From Planctomycetota bacterium (lineage in GTDB: Bacteria > Planctomycetota > UBA1135 > GCA-002686595), in the NCBI GenBank assembly GCA_009691855.1, contig SIAI01000013.1, forward strand, positions 1 to 64,000: 64,000 nt of DNA, written 5' to 3'. Shown here piece by piece: positions 57,484 to 64,000 of this stretch (position 1 is the stretch's first letter; each line of letters opens with the position of its first letter). The notes under the pieces were generated by a model. It was not told the origin of the DNA. It saw nothing but the letters and a program-made list of their open reading frames with translations, and did no database searches. The translations under genes were made by a program, and so were the position numbers.

Positions 57484-57655
57484 CAGCCTGTCGGAGTAGT
57501 CCCGTCGCCAGGCAAAGCGTTCTGCGGCCAGGCAAGGAGCGCGACGGAAAGACAGCGGAGGTGGCCTTCCTGGCCACCGAGCATGGCTTTCCTGGCGCGA
57601 CGCTGCATCGGCGCAGAGCGCGAAGCGCCGGCAGGGACTACCCCGACAGGCTGCT
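57482..57655. mobile_element. MITE-like palindromic element
   Basis: The 22-base ends 57482-57503 and 57634-57655 are reverse complements at 21 of 22 positions; the left end begins AGCAGCCTGTCGGAGTAG. The second bases of the element overlap the stop codon of the VOC gene. Inside, further complementary stretches continue the fold (GTCGCCAGGCAAAGC against GCTTTCCTGGCGCGAC), and the centre is the perfect hairpin GGTGGCC-TTCCT-GGCCACC. So the whole 174 bases can fold into one long imperfect hairpin, as miniature inverted-repeat elements do. There is no transposase gene. Target duplication was not clear. Confidence 0.75.
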
Positions 57656-57848
57656 CGGGCCAAGCGCTGCGCGCCGCGTCGCCCGCTCCAGGCGGCGCGG
57701 CTGGGCAGGTTATCGATGTACGGGGTTTCTCGCGAAAACTGCGGGCTCTGCGCTGCGTGCGCGCGCGACGAAAACTCGCGCGCAGCACCTTGACGGTTTC
57801 CTCGCGCGCGCTTCTCCTGTGCTCACCGATCACGGAGAGGAGGGGAGC

Positions 57849-58460
57849 ATGTTCTTCCGAGTGGAATGGGATCAGCTTCTGCTGGACGCGCGCGGTGGCG
57901 ATGCGCTGGCGCTCGGGCGTTTGCTCGAGGCCGCGGGCGCAGATCTGCAAGCCGCGGCCGCGGGCGTGGTCGGGCACAAGGTCCAGGAGCGCCTGCCGGT
58001 CGAGGACGTGTACGCCGAATCGTTGCTGGCGGTGGCCAAGGACTTCGGCTCGCTGCGCGCGACGAACTACGTCGGCTTCCGCTACTGGTTCGCCTCGATC
58101 GCGCGCAACAGCGTGCGTCGTGCGCTGCGGCGCGAGCGCAGCCATGCGCCGTTGCAGCCCGTCGAAGACACCCAGCTCGAAAACCAGAAGGCCGAGGACA
58201 CGGCGCAGAACCTGCCGCGCGAGAGCCTGCTCTTCGTGCGCAACGCGTTGAACCACATGCCGCGCAGCCAGCAGCTGGCATACGTGCTGCGCGAGGGTCT
58301 CGGGCTCTCCTGGCGCACGATCGGCTTCGCGCTCGAGCGCCGCGGCCTGGCGGCGGCGCGCCTGGTTCACTATCGCGCGGCGCAGCGCGTGCAGATGCTC
58401 GGCGGAGCGCGCCTGGGCCTGCGCGCAGTGCCCGTCATCGTGACGTGTGCGCGAGCGTGA
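57849..58460 (+). CDS. ECF-type RNA polymerase sigma factor
   Basis: A 203-residue sigma factor. Region 2 is RLPVEDVYAESLLAVAKDFG, FRYWFASIARNSVRRALRRE; region 4 is NHMPRSQQLAYVLREGLGLS and WRTIGFALERRGLAAARLVH, a helix-turn-helix that is less regular than usual. It thus looks like a divergent member of the planctomycete ECF groups. GAGGAGG lies five bases before the ATG. No anti-sigma factor is next to it. The MITE-like element ends about 190 bases upstream and may affect its promoter. Confidence 0.8.
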   Translation: MFFRVEWDQLLLDARGGDALALGRLLEAAGADLQAAAAGVVGHKVQERLPVEDVYAESLLAVAKDFGSLRATNYVGFRYWFASIARNSVRRALRRERSHAPLQPVEDTQLENQKAEDTAQNLPRESLLFVRNALNHMPRSQQLAYVLREGLGLSWRTIGFALERRGLAAARLVHYRAAQRVQMLGGARLGLRAVPVIVTCARA

Positions 58461-58583
58461 AGCGCTGCTCACGGAGGCCTTGGACAGCGGCGGGTTCTGG
58501 AGTGAGATCTTCGACCCGACGCCGCGCGAACGGGCTGGCTCGAGTCCGTCAACACGGCCGACGCGCCCGCTGCTGAGCGCGCC

Positions 58584-59735
58584 TCAGACGTGGGTGCGCA
58601 TCCACGTCGCGAGGCGCTCGGCCACCTCGGGCGGCGTCTCGCTCGGGCGCGGGAGCTTGCGGTTCGTGCGCGGCTCGGTGCGCACGTGCAGGAACGCAGG
58701 ACCGCCGGCGCGCTCGCGGCCGGCGCGCCCAACGGCCTCGGTCAGCGCGCCCGCGCTGGCCACGCGGCGCACGTCCGGATAGCCGCAGGCAAGCGCCACC
58801 CCGGCGAGGTCCACGGCCGGCGCCACGGTCGCCTGCGCGCCAGTCGAGTCGTGCACGCCGTTGTCGAGCAGCACATGCACCAGATTCGGCGGCGCCTCGT
58901 GGCCGACGATCGCCAGCGCGCCGAGATGCATCAACAGTGCCCCGTCGCCGTCCAGCACGACCACGCGCCGCTGCGGCTGCGTCAGCGCAAGGCCGAGCGC
59001 GAAGCTCGAGGCGCAACCCATCGAGCCCACCATGTAGAGCTGGTTCGGCCGATCCCCGACGGCGTACAGCGCGCGGCCGGTGTAGCCGGTGGTGGCGACG
59101 ACCACGTCCGAGCCCGAGACGCCGGCCACCAGCGCACGCATCGTCGCGTCGGGATCGAGGCGCGCGCCGAGGCTGCCGCGCACGCTGCCGGAGGAAAGGC
59201 GCTCGCGCGTTCGGTGCTTGCCGGTCGCCGCGGCCTCGATCGCGTTCTTCTGCACGATGAAGGCGTAAGGGAGACGCTGCTCGGCCATGTAGGCCTGCGC
59301 GCGCGCCAGCGCCGCTTCGAGCGCGGAGGCGTCGCTCGGGAAGAGCTCCCAGGGGATCTTCATCAGCTCCAGCAGCCGCGGCGTGATCTCGCCCATCACC
59401 TCGTGCTGCGGCTCGTCGGGTTCACCCTCCGGCTCGCCGCGCCAGGTCGTGACCACCAGCACCGGCAGGCGAAACGAGTAGGTCAGCGAGGTCAGCGGAT
59501 TGACCGCGTTGCCGAGGCCCGAGTTCTGGAACATCACGACCGACTCGCGCCCGCCGAGCCGCGCCCCGGCCGCGATCGCGACCGCCTCGCCCTCGTTCGC
59601 CGCGCCGACGTAGCGGATGTCCTTCGAGTCGATGACCGCGTCGATCAGCGGCGTCAGGTACGAGCACGGCACGCCCGTGAAGAGGCCGAAGCCGGCGCGG
59701 TGGAAGAGCTGGACGACCTCGTCGGCGCGGATCAT
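58584..59735 (-). CDS. aepY: Phosphonopyruvate decarboxylase
   Basis: A 383-residue thiamine-diphosphate enzyme. The N-terminal half (GFGLFTGVPCSYLTPLIDAV, IRYVGAANEGEAVAIAAGAR with the catalytic Glu, GLGNAVNPLTSLTYSF, EPEGEPDEPQHEVMGEIT) and the C-terminal ThDP-binding half (MVGSMGCASSFALGLALTQP, VVVLDGDGALLMHLGALAIV, LLDNGVHDSTGAQATVAP) match phosphonopyruvate decarboxylase rather than sulfopyruvate decarboxylase. It turns phosphonopyruvate into phosphonoacetaldehyde and so pulls phosphonate synthesis forward. The required mutase PepM and an aminotransferase are not in the window. The ATG at 59735 begins the conserved part. Confidence 0.85.
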   Translation of the reverse strand: MIRADEVVQLFHRAGFGLFTGVPCSYLTPLIDAVIDSKDIRYVGAANEGEAVAIAAGARLGGRESVVMFQNSGLGNAVNPLTSLTYSFRLPVLVVTTWRGEPEGEPDEPQHEVMGEITPRLLELMKIPWELFPSDASALEAALARAQAYMAEQRLPYAFIVQKNAIEAAATGKHRTRERLSSGSVRGSLGARLDPDATMRALVAGVSGSDVVVATTGYTGRALYAVGDRPNQLYMVGSMGCASSFALGLALTQPQRRVVVLDGDGALLMHLGALAIVGHEAPPNLVHVLLDNGVHDSTGAQATVAPAVDLAGVALACGYPDVRRVASAGALTEAVGRAGRERAGGPAFLHVRTEPRTNRKLPRPSETPPEVAERLATWMRTHV

Positions 59736-59791
59736 GTCGCGCGGATTGTGCCGAGTGCGCGAGGGCGAAGACAGGGCGGGCGCGCCGCGCT

Positions 59792-60055
59792 TCAGTCGTC
59801 CGCTAGCTCGCGCGCGATCCGGTAGAGCTCTTCTGGATCGTCCGCGTAGAGCTCGGTGAAGGCGCAGCGACCGCAAACGCGCGCGCGCAGGGAGTGGCGC
59901 GACGTGCCCTTGAAGAACCATGCACTGGGCTTGCGGAAGATGGCCAGGCAGACCTCACCGAAGGGTCTGGTTTCCCGTGCGCTCTGGCGAGTGCTGACCC
60001 GAACTCCCGAGACGATCTCTTCGGCTCCACACGGCCTGCAGGCTCGGTCGCTCAT
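59792..60055 (-). CDS. Small zinc-ribbon protein
   Basis: An 87-residue protein with two Cys pairs, CRPCGAEEIVSG at the N-terminus and VCGRCAFTELYADDP near the C-terminus, likely binding one zinc. Between them lies a beta-strand segment (VCLAIFRKPSAWFFKG). It ends with a helix (LYRIARELADD). This is a common layout for small planctomycete proteins of unknown role. Start taken at the ATG before the first Cys pair; an earlier ATG adds 12 basic residues. Confidence 0.6.
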   Translation of the reverse strand: MSDRACRPCGAEEIVSGVRVSTRQSARETRPFGEVCLAIFRKPSAWFFKGTSRHSLRARVCGRCAFTELYADDPEELYRIARELADD

Positions 60056-60100
60056 GGAGCGGCGCCTACGCCCGAGCCGCGCGCGATTCATCGTCCTCTT

Positions 60101-61375
60101 TCACGCGCGCCCGAGATCCTGCGCCGCCTCGAGCGCGAAGCGTGCCTTCTCGTTCGCGCCCTTCTCGAGGCGGCGGAAGGTCGAGCCCGCGCGGTTGACG
60201 AGCTCGGCGGCGGTGAAGGCGGCGAGGCGCGCGGCGCTCGGCGGCGTGCCGCCGGTGGAGCGATAGCCCTCCAGCAGGGGCCCGAGCGCGCGCTCGAGGT
60301 CCGCGCGCTCGTGCTCGACGATCCAGTCGGCCGCCCAGCAGGCGAAGTCGAAGGCCGGATCGCCTGCGCCGAGGACGTCGAGGTCCATCAAGAGCCAGCG
60401 TCCGTCGGCGTGCTTCACCACTTGATCGGGATGGAAGTCGCCGTGCAGGAACACGAGCCGCTCGGGCGCGGGGTGCGCCTTGGCGCGCGGGAGCTGGGCG
60501 AGCGCGGCATCGCCGGCAAAGAGCTCGTCGAGGTCGCCGGGGATGCCGGTCGCGACCTTGCGCAGCCCGGCCGGAGCGGCGAGAGCGTGCAGGCGCGCGA
60601 GCTGGGCGCCGGCCTCGTGCGCGTGGGTGAACGAGTCGGGCGCGAAGCTCTCCAGCGCGAGCCACGGCTCGAGCAGGAAGCCCTGGCGCAGGTTCGTGCC
60701 CGCGATCGGCGGGACGAGCTCGCCGCCGCCGGCCTGGGCCAGGGCCGTGCGCGCCGCGACCACGCGCGCGGCCTCGGGCGGCGGCAGTGCGCGCGCGGCC
60801 AGCGCGAGCTTCGGACGTTCCTCCGTGCGCAGACGCAGGTCGATGCGGTAGACCGCGCGGCGCTCGGGCTTGTAGCGCAGCAGCGTGTACTCGCTCTTGC
60901 GCTTCTTGATCGAGCCCGCGGGCGCCAGAGCGCTGCGCACGACGAGTTCGCCCAGCTTCTTCTTGTCGAGCAGCACCGGCAGCCCGCGCAGCACGCGGTC
61001 CGCCGCCGGCACCCACAGGGACAGCGCCTGCTCGGCCAGCAGCGCGCGCGGCTTCAGGCGCGGGCACAGCTCTTCCAGGTTCTCCTCGTTGCGCGGTTTG
61101 AAGGTCAGCGTGCGGTCCTTGCCGTCCACGTAGCGCTTGGCCACCACCGGCTCCTCGCTGCCATCGGCGAAGCTCAGCATGAAGACCGAGGTGATCGAGA
61201 CGCCCGGCTTCCAGCGCGCGTAGTCCCAGCGCGCCGAGACCAGCGCGGGCGCCTCGGGGCGCAGCAGGTGCGCTCGTACGAGCGCGCACAGCTCCTCCAC
61301 CGCCGGCGGTCGCAGGCGGGCCTCACCGGCGCGTGCCGGCAGGTCGAGGTCGCGTTCCCGTTCGCGCAGAGCCAT
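60101..61375 (-). CDS. APH-family phosphotransferase
   Basis: A 424-residue kinase-like protein of the aminoglycoside phosphotransferase (APH/choline kinase) superfamily. The catalytic loop is LVFLHGDFHPDQVVKHADGR (His, Asp) and the metal site is LLMDLDVLGAGDPAFDFACW, both near residues 305-350. In the N-terminal lobe PVVAKRYVDGKDRTL may hold the ATP-binding Lys. The long N-terminal part (about 150 residues before YTLLRYKPERRAVYRIDLR) is typical of a group of phosphotransferases not linked to antibiotic resistance. The natural substrate is unknown, so a resistance role should not be assumed. Confidence 0.75.
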   Translation of the reverse strand: MALRERERDLDLPARAGEARLRPPAVEELCALVRAHLLRPEAPALVSARWDYARWKPGVSITSVFMLSFADGSEEPVVAKRYVDGKDRTLTFKPRNEENLEELCPRLKPRALLAEQALSLWVPAADRVLRGLPVLLDKKKLGELVVRSALAPAGSIKKRKSEYTLLRYKPERRAVYRIDLRLRTEERPKLALAARALPPPEAARVVAARTALAQAGGGELVPPIAGTNLRQGFLLEPWLALESFAPDSFTHAHEAGAQLARLHALAAPAGLRKVATGIPGDLDELFAGDAALAQLPRAKAHPAPERLVFLHGDFHPDQVVKHADGRWLLMDLDVLGAGDPAFDFACWAADWIVEHERADLERALGPLLEGYRSTGGTPPSAARLAAFTAAELVNRAGSTFRRLEKGANEKARFALEAAQDLGRA

Positions 61376-61408
61376 CGCGCGCAGTCTAGCGGAGCGCGCG
61401 CGCTCGGC

Positions 61409-63175
61409 TCACGGCCCGTAGGCGGCGACCGGCATCTTCAGCACGAAGGCGTAGAAGCGGAAGCGCTCGTCGAAGGCCGTGCCGACCAGCACCGAGCCGT
61501 CCGCCGAGGCCGCGAGGACGTTGTCGAGCGTCACGCCGGCGGGGAGCACGGCGCCGCTGGCCACGGCGAGCGCGCTCAGGTCGCGCATGCCCTGCGCGGC
61601 CGTCCACACGAACACGGTCGGCGGATCGAAGAACCCCGGCGAGGCCTTGCCGAAGATCAAGCGAGCGTCGGCGCTGATCGCGTTGGGGAAGGTCTGACCA
61701 CCGGGCAGCGCACCGGGGAGCAAGCCGAGCGGCACGACGCCCTCGGCCTCGGTCCAGGTGAAGCCCTCGAGGTTCCAGATGCCCGCCACGCGCGTGCCAT
61801 CGGCGCTCACCGAGAGCACTTCGCCCGGCGCGTCGACGGGGAACACGCCGCCGGGCAGCAGGAAGGCGTCGCCGTTCGCGCGCCAGATCGCGGGCCAGCG
61901 ATCCACCAGATCCGTCTGCGCGAAGCCGACCACGGTCGAACCGTCGTCCGCGATCTTGGTGGCGCGGTTGGTGGGCGGATTCGGGCTGCCGGGGAAGCTC
62001 GCGCCGAGGAGTTGCAGCGGCACGAGCCCGCTCGCGCTCGTCCAGCGGAAGGCCACGCCGTTGCACTCGTTCCACAGCATGCCGACGGCGACCGAGCCGT
62101 CCGCGCTGAGGTCCCACCCCGCACCCTGATCCGGCCCGCAGCCGTTCGGGTACACGTTGCCGAGGTCGAGCCAGCCGCCGGCCTGCATCCACAGACCGGC
62201 TTCGTTCGGATCGCCGTGGATCGCGCTCACGCGCTTCGTGGCCGAGATGCCGGTCGGGAAAGCGCGGGCAGGTGAGCCGACGAAGGTCTTCAGCGTGAGC
62301 GTGTCGCTCGCCGTGTCGTAGAAGTACGTGGCGCCCGCGCTCGAGCCCTGGTCGAAGAGCAGCGCGGTGCCGCCGTCGGGGGTCACGTCCACGCTGACGA
62401 GGTCACGCACGAAGACGATGCTGGCCGAGCTCTCGCGGCGCAGCAGCAGGTTGTCGATCGCGCCGGAACCACGCATCTGGATGCGCATCTGACTCACACC
62501 CGTGACGCCACCCAGATCCACCTCGGCCACGCCGTTGTCGCCCGTGGCCGGAACCGCGAACGTGCCGAGTACGCTGCCGTCGCGACCGAAGTAGGTGATC
62601 AGCGGCGGCAGCTCGCCCGCCTCGACGTCGAGGATCGTGATCCCGTGGATCGTCACCGTTCCCAACGCCGCGAAGTCGAACAGCAGCGTCGCGTTCGTCG
62701 TCGCCGCGGCGTTCAGGTCGTCCGGGCTGTTGACGAAGCCGTCGCCGTCCCAGTCGACCAGGTTCTCGGCGATGATCAGGACCTTGCCCTGCGACTCGTC
62801 GTTCTGGAACGGACCGGAAGCGCCGCCCACGCCGAAGCCCGGACCTCCGAAGTTCATGTGCGGCGTGCCGAGGTCCCAGTCCCCGCCCGTGGGGAAGGTC
62901 GTGTCGAAGACCAGCGCGGCGTTGGCGGCCGCGCCGAGGAACGGGTTGTAGCCGCGCAGCGCGATCGGACCGGAGCCGCCCGAGGCGAACACCTCCGACA
63001 GCACCTGCCCAGCCCGGAACTCCTCGAAGTCGAGGCGCTCGAGCGGCGGTGTACCGAGCCGGGTGGGTCGCGCGCTGGCGCGCAGTCCGCTGCGCGGGAT
63101 GCTCTGTGCGACGAGCAAGGAGGAGACGGCGACGAGCGTGGCGACGATCCGGGCGGGGCGGGCAGTGCCGTTCAA
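61409..63175 (-). CDS. Secreted propeller-like protein
   Basis: A 588-residue exported protein. A signal-like segment (RIVATLVAVSSLLVAQSIPR) is followed by a jelly-roll-like domain at about 60-280 (RLDFEEFRAGQVLSEVF, VEAGELPPLITYFGRDGSVL). Then come repeats of extended-strand type as in HAF/YncE-like propellers: VSVDVTPDGGTALLFDQGSS, WDLSADGSVAVGMLWNECNG, KIADDGSTVVGFAQ, LSVSADGTRVAGIWNLEGFT, NAISADARLIFGK, AASADGSVLVGTAFDE. The (S/A)ADG(S/T)VVVG phrase is the HAF-repeat mark. Function unknown. The TTG at 63175 was chosen because no ATG fits, but no ribosome binding site supports it; an earlier in-frame ATG at 63484 overlaps the next gene. Confidence 0.7.
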   Translation of the reverse strand: MNGTARPARIVATLVAVSSLLVAQSIPRSGLRASARPTRLGTPPLERLDFEEFRAGQVLSEVFASGGSGPIALRGYNPFLGAAANAALVFDTTFPTGGDWDLGTPHMNFGGPGFGVGGASGPFQNDESQGKVLIIAENLVDWDGDGFVNSPDDLNAAATTNATLLFDFAALGTVTIHGITILDVEAGELPPLITYFGRDGSVLGTFAVPATGDNGVAEVDLGGVTGVSQMRIQMRGSGAIDNLLLRRESSASIVFVRDLVSVDVTPDGGTALLFDQGSSAGATYFYDTASDTLTLKTFVGSPARAFPTGISATKRVSAIHGDPNEAGLWMQAGGWLDLGNVYPNGCGPDQGAGWDLSADGSVAVGMLWNECNGVAFRWTSASGLVPLQLLGASFPGSPNPPTNRATKIADDGSTVVGFAQTDLVDRWPAIWRANGDAFLLPGGVFPVDAPGEVLSVSADGTRVAGIWNLEGFTWTEAEGVVPLGLLPGALPGGQTFPNAISADARLIFGKASPGFFDPPTVFVWTAAQGMRDLSALAVASGAVLPAGVTLDNVLAASADGSVLVGTAFDERFRFYAFVLKMPVAAYGP

Positions 63176-63335
63176 GATGGGATCCGGGGGCAAGGACGAA
63201 AGCAGGCGGGTCGAGGACTCGCGGCCGAGGGTAGCACCGATCCACGGGCGCCGGCAGATGCGCGCGGCCTCGAGCGCAGCGGTCGCGCAGCGTGCGCGCT
63301 GTCGTGGACGGAAGCTCGCCGACGCTCGAGCGTCC

Positions 63336-64000
63336 TCAGCGCTCCGGCGACGCGAGGAGCGCGCGCACGAGGTCGCGCAGCTCGCCCGACGCCTCGTGGC
63401 CCTGCGGCTCGGCGCGCCCTCCGGGTCTCCGCGGCAAGCGCCGGGTCGCGACCAGGAGTTGCCAATCGTGCGGGTCGTGCGCATCGATCCACGCCACCGG
63501 AACGCCGCGCAACACGGCCTCCTCCAGCGTCTGTTCGGTGCCGCCGGCCTTGCCCTCGCGCTCGCCGTCCCAGACCGCGATCAGGAGATCGGACGCGTCC
63601 ACGATCCACTGGCCACAGCGGCCGTACGCGCCGGCCTCGTCCCGGCGATCGCCGTCGAGCTCGAGGCACGGCCGGCCGTCGACGAGCCTACGGAAACTCT
63701 CCAGCGAGCGCTCCTCGAGCGCCGTGCCGGGCGCGAAGTCCCTCTCGTACTCCGCCCGCGCGAACGGCAGGACGCAACGCAGCTCGTAGCCGCGCTCGAC
63801 GGCCGCCTGCGCGAAGATCCGATCCACACCCTCGGCGAGCGGCGAGATTGCGCCCGGCGACGGCGCGGATCCCTGCGCGCTCTCGTCCCGGATCGCGTCC
63901 AGGATCCCGCCGATCACGCGCTCCAGCCGGCCGAGGTCGGCCGAGCGCAGGCGATCGGGCCGGTGGCCGATCACGCCGACGCAGAGTTTCCGCGCGCGGC
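63336..64000 (-). CDS. SLOG-like (Rossmann) protein, 5' end outside the window
   Basis: At least 220 residues, cut by the right edge (the N-terminus is missing). It reads VGVIGHRPDRL at the start, then EGVDRIFAQAAVERGYELRC and VLPFARAEYERDFAPGTALE, and later IVDASDLLIAVWDGEREGKA and GGTEQTLEEAVLRGVPVAWI. This is the SLOG/lysine-decarboxylase-like Rossmann layout (GHR... , EGAD-, D-LIAVWDG, GT---V--A). Such proteins may bind nucleotide signals and are often found in conflict systems, but the neighbour beyond the edge is needed to say more. Confidence 0.6.
   Translation of the reverse strand, partial: RARKLCVGVIGHRPDRLRSADLGRLERVIGGILDAIRDESAQGSAPSPGAISPLAEGVDRIFAQAAVERGYELRCVLPFARAEYERDFAPGTALEERSLESFRRLVDGRPCLELDGDRRDEAGAYGRCGQWIVDASDLLIAVWDGEREGKAGGTEQTLEEAVLRGVPVAWIDAHDPHDWQLLVATRRLPRRPGGRAEPQGHEASGELRDLVRALLASPER

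Noticed and set aside
60101..61375. An aminoglycoside resistance gene
   Set aside because: The APH fold is shared by many kinases of other substrates. There is no resistance context, and the long N-terminal lobe does not match known resistance enzymes.

Overview
The window is a gene-dense, high-GC stretch of a bacterial chromosome, probably from the phylum Planctomycetota. The case is indirect. It rests on many large secreted or lipid-anchored proteins of planctomycete style: a DUF1080 sugar hydrolase-like lipoprotein, a sulfatase, FG-GAP repeat, Kelch and PD40 propellers, carboxypeptidase-regulatory repeats, a Big_5-type lipoprotein, and ECF sigma factors. No rRNA, tRNA or CRISPR array was seen, so the lineage cannot be fixed from this window. 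Several genes carry single-base frameshifts or an in-frame TAG. These are either recent pseudogenes or assembly errors.

Layout. 0-7.3 kb: envelope and extracellular genes (DUF1080 lipoprotein, esterase, hybrid histidine kinase) mixed with broken relics (PD40 propeller, Kelch propeller, a secreted-protein tail). 7.3-14.6 kb: adenosylcobalamin-dependent ribonucleotide reductase, a frameshifted ECF sigma factor running into a carboxypeptidase-regulatory repeat protein, and the lipid II flippase MurJ. 14.8-19.4 kb: a zinc-ribbon membrane protein, relics of an ABC substrate-binding protein and of KdpC, then intact KdpD and KdpE. The potassium pump genes are otherwise absent. 19.5-25.7 kb: outer-membrane and lipoprotein genes (two OprO/OprP-like porins, a DUF481 protein, two lipoproteins). 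26.1-33.2 kb: a DUF5829 protein, the molybdate transporter modABC and a 1022-residue lipoprotein.

33.2-34.7 kb: a small accessory patch with hairpins, an inverted repeat, the C-terminal fragment of a DUF4143 ATPase and a helical protein of lower GC. 34.7-38.5 kb: housekeeping genes yqeY and gyrA, then a flavin reductase. 38.5-46 kb: secreted enzymes (SGNH-like protein, lipoprotein, subtilisin-like protease with a TTG start, alpha/beta hydrolase, FG-GAP protein) and ClpS. 46-49 kb: an isoprenylcysteine-methyltransferase-like membrane protein, a hairpin-rich intergenic region, a lipoprotein and a YceI-domain protein. 49-54 kb: a tightly overlapping operon of an RND/MMPL transporter, a histidine kinase and an NtrC-type activator. 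54-64 kb: sulfatase, Dps, a VOC protein, a MITE-like palindromic element, an ECF sigma factor, phosphonopyruvate decarboxylase, a zinc-ribbon protein, an APH-family phosphotransferase, a secreted propeller-like protein and a SLOG-like protein cut by the window edge.

The most coherent units are kdpDE, modABC, gyrA-yqeY and the transporter/kinase/sigma-54 activator operon. The strongest candidates for something new are the MITE-like element at 57.48-57.66 kb, the hairpin cluster at 47.02-47.24 kb, the accessory patch at 33.2-34.7 kb, and the possible sigma-factor/carboxypeptidase-regulatory fusion at 10.1-12.9 kb.
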